Of a DNA stretch of 64,000 nucleotides, positions 32,731 through 41,199 are shown piece after piece. The notes beneath the pieces are model-generated. The model did no database searches and was not told where the DNA came from. It saw nothing but the letters and a program-made list of their open reading frames with translations. Positions within the stretch are counted from its first letter, which is position 1. The number at the start of each line of letters is the position of its first letter. A program made the position numbers and the translations under genes. This stretch comes from G965222335 sp965222335 (GTDB lineage Bacteria > Pseudomonadota > Gammaproteobacteria > Pseudomonadales > Halieaceae): NCBI GenBank assembly GCA_965222335.1, contig OZ244944.1, positions 3,162,001 through 3,226,000 on the forward strand, in the 5' to 3' direction.

Positions 32731-34326
32731 CTAGATGCGTCTATCTTCGTCCGCCCAGTAGGCGTCGCGCAGCTGGCGCCGGTACACCTTGCCCGCCGGG
32801 CTGCGGGGAATCTGCTCGATAAAGTCGATGCTACGCGGCCACTTCTGGATCGCCAGGTGCGGCTTCACGTGCTCGAGCAGCGCCTCAGCCATCGCCTCGT
32901 CTCCCGCGGCGCCGGCTACCAGTTGCACCACCGCCTTGACCTCCTCCCCGAGGTCCGGATGGGGTGCACCCACACAGGCAACGTCGGCCACCGCCGGGTG
33001 GGTGAGCAGCACGTCGTCGATCTCCTGCGGGTAGAGGTTGACGCCACCGGAGATGATGCACTCGGCGCTGCGTCCGGTCAGGAACAGGTAGCCATCTTCG
33101 TCCAGGTAGCCGATATCCCCGGCGGTAAAGTAACCGTCCCGTTGCGCGGCGGCGGTTTTTTCGGGCGCCTTGTAATACTCGAAGCCGCTGTCTGCCGGGT
33201 TGATGACCCAGATCTGGCCCTCCTCGCCCGCCGGGAGCGGCTGTCCGGCGTCGTCGCAGATACGGATACGATCCGGACCGGGCCTGCCGACGGTGCCGGG
33301 TTTCTGCAGCCACTCTTCGGGGCTGACCAGGGTGCCTGCACCCTCGGTCCCGGCGAACATTTCCCATATCCTGGGGCCGAACCAGTCGAGCATGGCCCGC
33401 TTGGTGGCCACCGGGCAGGGCGCGGCGCCGTGAATCACAAAGCGCAGCGAGGATACGTCGTAGCGCGCCCTGACCTCCTCGGGTAACTGCAGCATGCGCA
33501 GGAACATCGTCGGTACAAAGAAGCAGTGGGTGATCCGGTGCGCTTCAATCAGACGCAGCGTCTCTTCCGGTGACCACTTGTCCATGACCACGCAGCCGAT
33601 GCCGGACGTGAGGGGGGTGGTCATGCAGAGGTTGAAGGGCCCCGCATGGTAGAGCGGACCGGTAACCAGGGACTTGTCGGTTCCGGATTCGGGGTCAAAC
33701 TGGAATACGGCGGACAGCATGGCCTGCATTTCGGCGGCCTTGGCGGGGTCCGGGCGCTTGCGCAGTACGCCCTTGGGCTTGCCGGTGGTGCCGGAGGTGT
33801 ACTGCATCACGTCGCCGAGGCAGGGGGCGGGAATGTCCTCGCCGCTGTAGCCCGCCAGCGCCTCATCGTAGGGTTCACAGCCGGCAATTTCACCGCCAAT
33901 ACCCAGCCTGACTGTCAGCTGGGCGGCGTCGGCAATGGCAAGCTGCGCCGCTGCCGAGGCGCGCACGTCGGCGAACAGGGCCGTGGCGTCACAGTCATTG
34001 ACGATGTAGGCGATCTCCTCGCCACTGAGGTGCCAGTTGACGGTGGTCAGTCGCGCGCCAATACGGTGGGCGGCAAAGCGCACCTCAATGAATTCCGGGC
34101 GGTTGCCGCAGAGCAGGGCAATGGCATCACCCGGCTTGAAACCCCGTTCCTGCAGCAGACGGGCGATCTGGTTGGCGCGCGCATTGAGCTCCCGAAAGCT
34201 GCGGTTGCCATGGGCCGAGATAATGGCCGGGCGGTCCGGGTCGATGGCCGCGACGGCGGCGATCTCCATGCCCTCGGCAGCGCGCTGCTGGGCGGCCTCG
34301 ACCACGCGGCGAGTGTTGTTCGACAT
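32731..34326 (-). CDS. AMP-forming acyl-CoA ligase
   Basis: A 531-residue ANL-superfamily ligase that adenylates a carboxylate and transfers it to CoA. P-loop YTSGTTGKPKG is at 176-186; the adenylate-binding GDIGYLDEDGYLFLTGR and the C-terminal Lys region SPAGKVYRRQLRD are intact. It groups by eye with FadD-type ligases of steroid and cyclic acid catabolism (FEYYKAPEKTA is typical of that group), but substrate cannot be read from the sequence. It follows the TetR gene after 88 bp and is likely the activating step for the cluster. Confidence 0.92.
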   Translation of the reverse strand: MSNNTRRVVEAAQQRAAEGMEIAAVAAIDPDRPAIISAHGNRSFRELNARANQIARLLQERGFKPGDAIALLCGNRPEFIEVRFAAHRIGARLTTVNWHLSGEEIAYIVNDCDATALFADVRASAAAQLAIADAAQLTVRLGIGGEIAGCEPYDEALAGYSGEDIPAPCLGDVMQYTSGTTGKPKGVLRKRPDPAKAAEMQAMLSAVFQFDPESGTDKSLVTGPLYHAGPFNLCMTTPLTSGIGCVVMDKWSPEETLRLIEAHRITHCFFVPTMFLRMLQLPEEVRARYDVSSLRFVIHGAAPCPVATKRAMLDWFGPRIWEMFAGTEGAGTLVSPEEWLQKPGTVGRPGPDRIRICDDAGQPLPAGEEGQIWVINPADSGFEYYKAPEKTAAAQRDGYFTAGDIGYLDEDGYLFLTGRSAECIISGGVNLYPQEIDDVLLTHPAVADVACVGAPHPDLGEEVKAVVQLVAGAAGDEAMAEALLEHVKPHLAIQKWPRSIDFIEQIPRSPAGKVYRRQLRDAYWADEDRRI

Positions 34327-34414
34327 TTTCTACCTCCGAGCCCGAGGGCTCACAGTGGCGCCGTCTGGATCAGGATCAGCTGCCGCGGCGCCGGGCGGCA
34401 GCTCGACCACGCCC

Positions 34415-35053
34415 TCAGGCCGGTTCCCGATACCAGATTTGCTGCCACAGGCGGCTCAGAAAATCCTGTTGGCGGGCAATGGAGTCGGGCGTCATGGCCG
34501 CCTCGTCCGCATACAGCTCGTACAGGGGTTGCAGGGTGAAATAACCCAGCATCATGGCGAAGGTGTAGAACATCAGCAGGTGCAGGTCCTGCGGCCGCCA
34601 GTGCTTGCCCTCCCCGCTACCCCGAAGGGTGATTTCGCCCTTGTCCAGGCTCTCCTTCACCCAGCCCTGCAGCAGTGGCTTGACGCGCTCCCCGCCCTGC
34701 AGGCATTCAAATTGCAGCAGGCGCGCGAAGTTGGGCCGCGCCGCCAGCATGGCAAAAAAATCCGCAGGTAGCCTGGGGCTGTCGTAGGCGGTTTCGCCCC
34801 GGGCGAGAAACTCCGTCATCACGCCGATCATCGGCTGGAAGCCGCGGGCCAGCACCGCACTGTAGAGGGCGTCTTTGCTGTCGAAATGATTGTAGAAACT
34901 GGCTTTCTGCAGACCCGCCAGGCTGGCCACATCGCGGATCGAGGTGCCCGCGAAGCCGTGCTCGGCAAACAGCTGTTCGGCAGCGTCGAGCAGGCGCTGG
35001 ACGGTCTGTTCGCCCTTGGGCGTGCGGGCTTTGTCATCTGCTGCAGTCGCCAT
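34415..35053 (-). CDS. TetR family transcriptional regulator
   Basis: A 212-residue TetR-type repressor. The N-terminal helix-turn-helix is clear (about 20-65; TSIRDVASLAGLQKASFYNHFDSKDALY); the C-terminal ligand domain is helical and poorly conserved. It sits inside the catabolic cluster in the same direction, 9 bp after the thiolase-like gene, so it probably controls the cluster in response to an acyl-CoA. I could not identify its operator with confidence. Confidence 0.93.
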   Translation of the reverse strand: MATAADDKARTPKGEQTVQRLLDAAEQLFAEHGFAGTSIRDVASLAGLQKASFYNHFDSKDALYSAVLARGFQPMIGVMTEFLARGETAYDSPRLPADFFAMLAARPNFARLLQFECLQGGERVKPLLQGWVKESLDKGEITLRGSGEGKHWRPQDLHLLMFYTFAMMLGYFTLQPLYELYADEAAMTPDSIARQQDFLSRLWQQIWYREPA

Positions 35054-35062
35054 CGCATGCCC

Positions 35063-36568
35063 TCAGTGGCTGTCGGCCGGCTTGAACAGACCCGCGGCGA
35101 TGGCCACCGGCGCCCCGCACAGTTCTTCCTGCATGGCGCGCTGCATCAGCGCGACGTCTTCGCAGACGGCGATGGCGCGCCGGCCGCCGGCCACGTCGCA
35201 CAGCGCAACCAGGCGCCAGGGAGCGTCGCCCTGGTAGAGCACGGTGTAGGTGGTGATGACACCGGCGCCCGTGTACTCGTCGAGCACCGTCAGCGGCGCA
35301 TCGGCCTCGGCTACTGCATCGCTCACGTCCTCCATCACAAAGCCCTGCGCTGACGGCTCGGTGGAGAAAATGCCAAAGCCCTGCTTGGTCAGGAGCCCGG
35401 ATACCGAGCTGACCAGGCCGTGACTGCCCGGCTGGCTGCGCAACAGTGCCACCAGGCGGCAGGTGGCCTGCAGCACGTAGTTGTTGAGCGGTCCCCCGGC
35501 AAAGGGCATGCCGCCGGTGAAGGTCCGCTCCTGCTCGTCGCTAAGGCCGAGCGCATCGGCATAGATTTGCACGGCGATCGGGAAGCAGCTGTAGAGGTCG
35601 ATAAAGTCCAGCTCGGCAGCGCGGAGCCCCGCCAGTTGGAGCACACGCTGGGCCGCGATCTCGGCGCCGACTGAGCGCCCGGGGTCCCGCCGCTGGGAAA
35701 CACTGAGCATATGGTTGGATTCCACGCTGGCGCGCGGAAAAATCCACTGCTCGCGGGGGATGCCGAGCGCATCGGCTTTGCCCGCACTACAGAAAATCAG
35801 GGCCGCGGCCTGGTCGACGTTCCAGGAGGTGTTGTGCAGCTTGGTATAGGGAAAGGCCAGCATACGGTTCTTCGCCGAGGGGTTGCGAATGCTCTCGGCG
35901 GCTACCGGCTCGCGTTTCCAGGCGTCGGGATTACCGGCGGCGATGCTGGCAAAGCGGCTGTACAGGCTCGCCAGCTGATCGCGATGGTCTTCTACCCCGA
36001 TGCCCCGTGCGTGGCGGCGGGCGACCTCCATCATGGCATAAAAGCCCACCGGCATGCCGAGACCGGCGCGGGTTTCCGCGTCCAGCCACATCTCGGCAGC
36101 GGGCTCCAGGGTTTCGTCCGGGGCGGTGTCCTGGGGTGTTTCGCTGATTTCGACGCCGGTGATATCCGCGATCAGTTGCCGATAGCGGGCCTCGCCGCCC
36201 GTCACCATCACCACCTCCGCCTCGCCCGTCGCGATACGGCGGCTGGCTTCACCCAGCAGGGTTTGCTGCAGGATGCCGATTTTGGCGTACAGGGTGCGCG
36301 CCCGGGTGGCACCCACGGCACTGGCCACCAGGCGCGCCGGGTCCGTGTAGGCCCACATGCCCTGGGGGCTGAGGATGAGGTCGCAGTCCGCCAGCAGCTG
36401 GCCGCTGCCAGCGTCACGGGCGGCGCGCCGGGCGGCGTCGCTCATCAGCGCCACCGCCTCCTTGGCCGTCGTCGGGTCCTGGCATTTCTGCGCCGCCACG
36501 CCCGCGCCGACGAGGACGGGCGTTTCGGGGTGGATGCTGTCGTGTGGGATACTCTCGTGTGGGGACAT
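35063..36568 (-). CDS. Thiolase-like protein (SCP2-thiolase-like type 1) lacking the usual Cys nucleophile
   Basis: A 501-residue thiolase-fold protein with an extra C-terminal domain of about 90 residues (LDEYTGAGVITTYTVLYQG...) that looks like the added domain of TLP1-type proteins. At the place of the acyl-accepting Cys the sequence reads KIGILQQTLLGEA, with no Cys; the middle motif is IDLYSCFPIAVQ, and the glycine-rich C-terminal motif is GGMPFAGGPLNNY. A normal claisen thiolase mechanism is therefore doubtful; a retro-aldol or other CoA reaction as in Ltp2-like proteins is possible. The start at 36568 (MSPHES) is 4 bp after the hydratase stop; a longer upstream start would overlap it. 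Confidence 0.85.
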   Translation of the reverse strand: MSPHESIPHDSIHPETPVLVGAGVAAQKCQDPTTAKEAVALMSDAARRAARDAGSGQLLADCDLILSPQGMWAYTDPARLVASAVGATRARTLYAKIGILQQTLLGEASRRIATGEAEVVMVTGGEARYRQLIADITGVEISETPQDTAPDETLEPAAEMWLDAETRAGLGMPVGFYAMMEVARRHARGIGVEDHRDQLASLYSRFASIAAGNPDAWKREPVAAESIRNPSAKNRMLAFPYTKLHNTSWNVDQAAALIFCSAGKADALGIPREQWIFPRASVESNHMLSVSQRRDPGRSVGAEIAAQRVLQLAGLRAAELDFIDLYSCFPIAVQIYADALGLSDEQERTFTGGMPFAGGPLNNYVLQATCRLVALLRSQPGSHGLVSSVSGLLTKQGFGIFSTEPSAQGFVMEDVSDAVAEADAPLTVLDEYTGAGVITTYTVLYQGDAPWRLVALCDVAGGRRAIAVCEDVALMQRAMQEELCGAPVAIAAGLFKPADSH

Positions 36569-36572
36569 GGGG

Positions 36573-37379
36573 CTACTCGGCCGCAAAGCGGGGCGGGCGT
36601 TTCTCCCTGAAGGCGCGGGTCCCCTCCCGTGCATCCCCGGACATCATCACCTCGCCCGACTGCGCCTGCTCGAAGGCGAAGCCCTCCTCCCAGCTCATGG
36701 TGTGGGTCGCCAGCGCCGTGCGCTTGATCGCCTGGATGGCGAGGGGTGCGAGGCTGGCAATCTGCGCTGCAACCTCCTCGGCCCGGGTCAGCAGGCTGTC
36801 TGCGCTGACCACCTCGGAGATCAGCCCCATGGCGAGGGCTTCTCGTGCATCGACGGGTTGACCACCGAGCAGTATTTTCATCGCGTGTGCCCAGGGTAAT
36901 TGCCGGGCCAGGCGGACCATCGAGCCACCGCCCGGCACGATGCCGTGACGCGGCTCTGGCAGCCCGAACACCGCGTGCTCCGCGGCGATGCGAAAGTCCG
37001 TCGCCTGCAGGATTTCACAGCCACCACCCAGGGCGCGGCCGTTGACTGCCGCTACCACGGGTTTATCGAGGATGCGGTCTTTCAGCAGGACCCGGTCGAC
37101 GATGCCGTGATCCTCGACCAGGCGCCGCTCGAGGTCGGTTTCGGGCTGGCGCTGGCCAGTCCACAGGGGGATGACCGCGGCCAGGTCGCCGCCGCAGCAA
37201 AAGTCCTCATCGCCGCTCCCGGTGAGCACTGCCACCCGGATATCGACATCGTCGCGCACCTCTTGCCAGGCATCGGAGAGACCGACGAAGACGGCGCCGT
37301 CCATGATGTTTTTCGCCTGCGGGCGGTTGATCGTCAGCCACGCGACGTGGCCTCGCTTGGCAAACAGGACGGCGGACAT
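36573..37379 (-). CDS. Enoyl-CoA hydratase/isomerase family protein
   Basis: A 268-residue crotonase-fold protein. The start at 37379 (MSAVLFAKRG) has CCGGAG 7 nt upstream. Oxyanion-hole segments GGDLAAV and GRALGGGCEIL are present; both crotonase Glu positions appear kept (GGGCE and FGLPEPRHG..PGGG), which favours a hydratase. It is the first gene of the catabolic cluster, so the cluster promoter should lie in 37380-37660. Confidence 0.92.
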   Translation of the reverse strand: MSAVLFAKRGHVAWLTINRPQAKNIMDGAVFVGLSDAWQEVRDDVDIRVAVLTGSGDEDFCCGGDLAAVIPLWTGQRQPETDLERRLVEDHGIVDRVLLKDRILDKPVVAAVNGRALGGGCEILQATDFRIAAEHAVFGLPEPRHGIVPGGGSMVRLARQLPWAHAMKILLGGQPVDAREALAMGLISEVVSADSLLTRAEEVAAQIASLAPLAIQAIKRTALATHTMSWEEGFAFEQAQSGEVMMSGDAREGTRAFREKRPPRFAAE

Positions 37380-37663
37380 GGCTGACTCCGGAGCATTTAC
37401 GACCGATCGGTAGTTTATGGCCGGGGAGGCATCGCTGCAAGCAATCGCGACCACCCAGGGCTCGCGCGATATACTATTTCCGCCTAAGTAGCCGTTCCTA
37501 CAGAAAAAAATAGCCTTTCACTTAAAGTAAGTTCTTAGCATGTGGAGTTACGCGCATGTTTTACGTCTCTTTTTGTTTTCCCGCCGCTCTCAAAACCCCG
37601 CGTTTTACCCACGGAATCGGCGCTAATTAGCTGAAATTACAACGTTTTTTTGAATTTGCTTGC
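37380..37663. other. Intergenic region before the mra promoter, locally AT-rich
   Basis: Divergent spacer between the catabolic cluster (-) and the dcw cluster (+). From about 37480 to 37663 the base composition is far more AT-rich than anywhere else in the window, with A and T runs (AAAAAAATA, GTTTTTTTGAA). No convincing gene is present. It probably contains the promoter of the hydratase gene and an upstream AT element for the mra promoter. Confidence 0.5.
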
Positions 37664-37693
37664 TTGACACTTCTCGCGAGCGAGACCTATAGT
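37664..37693 (+). promoter_or_regulatory. mra promoter of the dcw cluster
   Basis: Consensus -35 TTGACA (37664-37669), 18-nt spacer with the palindrome CTCGCGAG, and TATAGT (37688-37693). Transcription should begin near 37700, at the edge of the MraZ boxes. This is the best sigma-70 promoter in the window. Confidence 0.85.
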
Positions 37694-37701
37694 GTCGCAA
37701 A

Positions 37702-37757
37702 GTGGGAATAAGTGGATAAATCTGGCTTTTAGTGGGTTTAAGAGTCGGGTCAGTGGG
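37702..37757 (+). promoter_or_regulatory. MraZ operator: 10-bp-spaced TGG repeats
   Basis: GTGGG (37702-37706), GTGGA (37712-37716), CTGGC (37722-37726) and GTGGG (37732-37736) recur every 10 bp, and another GTGGG is at 37753-37757. MraZ is known to bind tandem TGGGN repeats with 5-bp spacers ahead of its own operon. Their place just after the -10 box predicts repression or tuning of the cluster by MraZ. Confidence 0.85.
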
Positions 37758-37767
37758 GAAGTCTGGC

Positions 37768-38223
37768 ATGTTCCGTGGGGTACAGCACATCAATATGGAC
37801 GCGAAGGGGCGACTGGCAATGCCGGCACGCCAGCGCGAGCCATTGCTGGCCCAGTGCGGGGGGGAAATCGTGGTCACCATCGATACCCAGTCCAAGTGCC
37901 TGGCGATCTATCCCCTGCCCGAGTGGGAGCGGATCGAGCAGGACATCCAGAACCTCCCGGCCCTGAATCCGGCGGTCAAGCGCTTCCAGCGTCTGATGCT
38001 GGGTTACGCCACCGACGTCGAGCTGGACGGCAACGGGCGCATGCTGCTGCCCCAGCCCCTGCGCGACTACGCCCGCCTGGAGAAGAAGCTGGTGCTGGTG
38101 GGCCAGGGCAACAAGCTGGAACTGTGGTCAGAAGACCTGTGGCTGGCGGAGCGCGACCAGGCGCTGCTGGACTCGGGTCCCGAGGCTGAATTACCTGATG
38201 AATTGATGTCGCTGACGCTCTAG
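37768..38223 (+). CDS. mraZ: MraZ, transcriptional regulator of the dcw cluster
   Basis: A 151-residue protein with two SpoVT-AbrB-like swapped-hairpin domains (about 5-50 and 80-125), each with the DNA-contacting D.KGR / D.NGRM motif (MDAKGRLAMPARQRE and LDGNGRMLLPQPLRD). The start at 37768 (MFRGVQ) has GGGGAAG upstream. It autoregulates through the adjacent boxes. The stop overlaps the rsmH GTG by one base. Confidence 0.97.
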   Translation: MFRGVQHINMDAKGRLAMPARQREPLLAQCGGEIVVTIDTQSKCLAIYPLPEWERIEQDIQNLPALNPAVKRFQRLMLGYATDVELDGNGRMLLPQPLRDYARLEKKLVLVGQGNKLELWSEDLWLAERDQALLDSGPEAELPDELMSLTL

Positions 38224-39149
38224 TGGCTGATATCCATCAAACAGTGTTGTTACGAGAGGCGGTGGAGGCTCTGGTGACTACCCCGAGTGGTTTCTACGTA
38301 GATGGCACCTTCGGTCGCGGTGGTCACAGCCGCGCGCTGCTGGAGGTGCTGGACAGCGACGGTCAGCTGCTGGGCGTGGACAAGGACCCCGCCGCCGACC
38401 GTGCGGCTGAAGAGTTGGTAATGGGCGAACCCCGGTTTCATTTTTTCCACGGGTCATTCGCCCAGCTTCCCCATCAACTGCGTCGCATGGGGATCGGCGC
38501 AGTTGATGGTATTTTACTCGACCTCGGCGTCTCCAGCCCGCAGCTGGACGACGCCGGGCGCGGTTTCAGCTTCCAGCACGATGGCCCACTGGATATGCGC
38601 ATGGACACCAGCAGCGGCGAGACTGCCGCCGACTGGCTGGCCCGCGCCGGCGAGGCCGAGATTGCCGATGTCCTGTTCCAGTATGGAGAGGAGCGCTTTT
38701 CCCGCCGCATAGCCCGCGCCATCGTGCGCGAGCGCGCGCAGGCCCCGATTACCACCACCGCCCGGCTGGCCGAGATCGTCTCCGCGGCCAACCCCCGCTG
38801 GGAAAAACACAAGCACCCCGCGACCCGCGCCTTCCAGGGTATCCGGATCTACATCAATCGCGAGCTCGACGACCTGCAGGATCTGCTGGCCGTGGCGCTG
38901 GACCTGCTGGCAGCCGGTGGCCGCCTGGTGGTGATCAGTTTCCACTCCCTGGAAGACCGCATGGTCAAGCGCTACATGCGCGACATGGCCCGCGGTGAGC
39001 AGCTGCCCGCCGGCGTGCCGGTACGCGACGAGAAGCTCAACCGGCGCATGAAGCTGGTGGGCAAGGCGGTGCGCGCATCGAAAGAGGAGGTGGCCGTGAA
39101 CGTACGTGCACGCAGTGCCATCATGCGCGTGGCGGAGAAGCTGCACTGA
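38223..39149 (+). CDS. rsmH: 16S rRNA (cytosine(1402)-N4)-methyltransferase
   Basis: A 308-residue SAM-dependent enzyme (formerly MraW) that methylates N4 of C1402 in the P-site of 16S rRNA. It begins with a GTG overlapping the mraZ stop. Family blocks: HQTVLLREAVEAL, DGTFGRGGHSRALLE (SAM site), LDLGVSSPQLDDAGRGFSF, and VISFHSLEDRMVKRYM. Full length; the stop overlaps the ftsL ATG by one base. Confidence 0.98.
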   Translation: MADIHQTVLLREAVEALVTTPSGFYVDGTFGRGGHSRALLEVLDSDGQLLGVDKDPAADRAAEELVMGEPRFHFFHGSFAQLPHQLRRMGIGAVDGILLDLGVSSPQLDDAGRGFSFQHDGPLDMRMDTSSGETAADWLARAGEAEIADVLFQYGEERFSRRIARAIVRERAQAPITTTARLAEIVSAANPRWEKHKHPATRAFQGIRIYINRELDDLQDLLAVALDLLAAGGRLVVISFHSLEDRMVKRYMRDMARGEQLPAGVPVRDEKLNRRMKLVGKAVRASKEEVAVNVRARSAIMRVAEKLH

Positions 39150-39475
39150 TGGCGGCGAATCGACGCAATGCCCGGCGCCAGGCCGCTCCGGCGGTGACTG
39201 CGCCCGAGCCGCGCGCGCTGGCCCTGGCCGGTGGCCTGCTTGTGGCGGTGCTGTTTTCTGCCCTCACCGTGGTGCATGCCTCCCACACCTGCCGCGAACT
39301 GTACGCGCAGCTCCAGAGCCTGGAAGCGGATCAGTGGTACCTGCAGGAAGATTACAGCCGCCTGCTGCTGGAACAGAGCACCTGGGCGTCCCACTACCGG
39401 GTCGAGAAAGTCGCCGAGGATGAACTGGGCATGCAGCCGCCGGTCATGGCCGAGCTGCGGGTGGTAACGCCGTGA
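39149..39475 (+). CDS. ftsL: Cell division protein FtsL
   Basis: A 108-residue bitopic protein: short basic cytoplasmic tail, one membrane helix (about 24-46) and a periplasmic leucine-zipper-like coiled coil. It forms the FtsQLB complex with FtsB and FtsQ and activates septal peptidoglycan synthesis. Identity rests on size, topology and position between rsmH and ftsI. Overlaps rsmH by 1 bp and ftsI by 4 bp. Confidence 0.95.
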   Translation: MAANRRNARRQAAPAVTAPEPRALALAGGLLVAVLFSALTVVHASHTCRELYAQLQSLEADQWYLQEDYSRLLLEQSTWASHYRVEKVAEDELGMQPPVMAELRVVTP

Positions 39476-41199
39476 GCCGTCGCGCCAAAACGGCGGTCGC
39501 CGCGCCCTGGCGTTTCTACCTGGTGGTGCTGATGCTCTGCGTGCTGCTGGTGCTGTTGCTGGGCCGGGTGTTGTCGCTGCAGGTGCTGAATACGGACCGC
39601 GGCTACGAGTTCCTGCAGAGCCAGGGCGCCAAACGCACCGTGCGCACCGCCGAGATTCCCGCTTACCGCGGCGTGATCACCGATCGACGCGGCGAGCCGC
39701 TGGCGGTCAGCACCCCGGTGATTTCCCTGTGGGCGGACCCGGTGATGCTGGCCGACTCCGGCCGCCTGCCGGAGCTGGCTGACGTCCTGGGCATGCCGCT
39801 GGCGGACCTGGAGGAGCGCCTGCAGCGCTTCGAAGGCAAGCGCTTTATGTACCTGGCCCGGCACCGGGTGCCTGCGGATGCGCGCGAGGTGCTGGCGCGG
39901 CGCATCAGCGGGGTCTTCGGTGAGCGCGAGTACCAGCGCTACTACCCGGCGGGGGAAGTCGCGGCGCAGCTGGTCGGTTTTACCAATGTCGATGGCGGCG
40001 GTATCGCGGGCCTGGAGCTGGCCTACGAGGAATGGCTGCGCGGGCTTCCCGGTAAAAAGCAGTACATCAAGGACCTGCACGGCGATGCGGTGCGCGATAT
40101 CGGCGTGCTCGAGCCCGCACGGCCGGGCAACGACCTGCGCCTGAGTATCGACCTGCGCCTGCAGTATCTGCAGCACCAGGAATTGCAGCGGGCGGTCGCC
40201 CGCACCGGTGCCGACTCCGGCTCAATCGTCACCCTGGACGCCCATACCGGCGAGGTGCTGGCGATGGTCAACCACCCGGTCTACAACCCCAATGCCCGCG
40301 GCGAGATCAAGCCCGCCCATACCCGCAATCGGGCGATGACCGACGAATACGAGCCCGGCTCCACGATGAAGCCGCTGACCCTGGTCGCTGCGCTGGAGAG
40401 CGGGCGCTATACCGTGGAGACCATGATTGACACCTCCCCCGGGCGCATTCGCGTGGGGCGCAAGACGCTGCCCGATCCGCGCAACTATGGTGAGATCAGT
40501 GTGTCCCGGGTGATCGAGAAATCCAGCCAGGTGGGGGTGACCAAGATCGCCCTGGACCTGGGCCGGGAGCCCATCTGGAACGTATTCCAGCGCCTGGGCA
40601 TGGGGCAGGGCCTGGGCACCGGCTTCCCGGGGGAGAGCGCCGGTCGCCTGCCCAACCGCACCCGCTGGAGCAAGATCGAGGAAGTCACCCTGGCATTTGG
40701 TTACGGGCTGACCGCGACCCCCCTGCAGCTGGCGCGCGCCTACGCGGCATTCGCCAATGACGGCGTGTTGCTGCCGGTGTCGCTACTGGCGCTGCAGGAG
40801 CAGCATCCTACTGGTCAGCGGGTCATGGCGCCTGAAACCGCCCGGGAGGTCCTGACTGTACTCAACCGCGTGACGGGCGAACACGGCACCGCGCGCCGGG
40901 CGCGCATCAGCGGTTACGAGGTGGGCGGCAAGACCGGCACCGTGCACCAGGTGGGCGCCCAGGGCTATATTGATAACAAATACCGGGCCCTGTTTGCCGG
41001 CGTGGCCCCGGTCGAGGATCCGCGCATCGTTACCGTGGTGGTTCTCAACGGTCCCCAAGGCGAGGAGTACGGCGGCGGTGCGGTGGCGGCGCCGGTGTTT
41101 TCCCGGGTAGCCCAGGGTGCCCTGCGCCTGCTGAACGTGGTGCCGGAGCCGACCGAGGCTATCGCCATGCAGGAAGCGCGACGCGGGGGTGCCGCATGA
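39472..41199 (+). CDS. ftsI: Peptidoglycan D,D-transpeptidase FtsI (PBP3)
   Basis: A 575-residue class B penicillin-binding protein for septal cross-linking. One N-terminal membrane helix (about 15-38), a pedestal domain with GVITDRRGEPLAVS, then the transpeptidase domain with STMK (Ser297 nucleophile, Lys300), KTGT (487-490), and SSQ (351-353) where the SxN motif is expected, so the Asn is replaced by Gln. The GTG start overlaps ftsL (GTGA). Length and order are normal for FtsI, and it overlaps murE by 4 bp. Confidence 0.97.
   Translation: MSRRAKTAVAAPWRFYLVVLMLCVLLVLLLGRVLSLQVLNTDRGYEFLQSQGAKRTVRTAEIPAYRGVITDRRGEPLAVSTPVISLWADPVMLADSGRLPELADVLGMPLADLEERLQRFEGKRFMYLARHRVPADAREVLARRISGVFGEREYQRYYPAGEVAAQLVGFTNVDGGGIAGLELAYEEWLRGLPGKKQYIKDLHGDAVRDIGVLEPARPGNDLRLSIDLRLQYLQHQELQRAVARTGADSGSIVTLDAHTGEVLAMVNHPVYNPNARGEIKPAHTRNRAMTDEYEPGSTMKPLTLVAALESGRYTVETMIDTSPGRIRVGRKTLPDPRNYGEISVSRVIEKSSQVGVTKIALDLGREPIWNVFQRLGMGQGLGTGFPGESAGRLPNRTRWSKIEEVTLAFGYGLTATPLQLARAYAAFANDGVLLPVSLLALQEQHPTGQRVMAPETAREVLTVLNRVTGEHGTARRARISGYEVGGKTGTVHQVGAQGYIDNKYRALFAGVAPVEDPRIVTVVVLNGPQGEEYGGGAVAAPVFSRVAQGALRLLNVVPEPTEAIAMQEARRGGAA

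Noticed and set aside
37455..37663. Small gene or sRNA in the AT-rich spacer
   Set aside because: No frame with a ribosome binding site and no promoter plus terminator pair could be supported.
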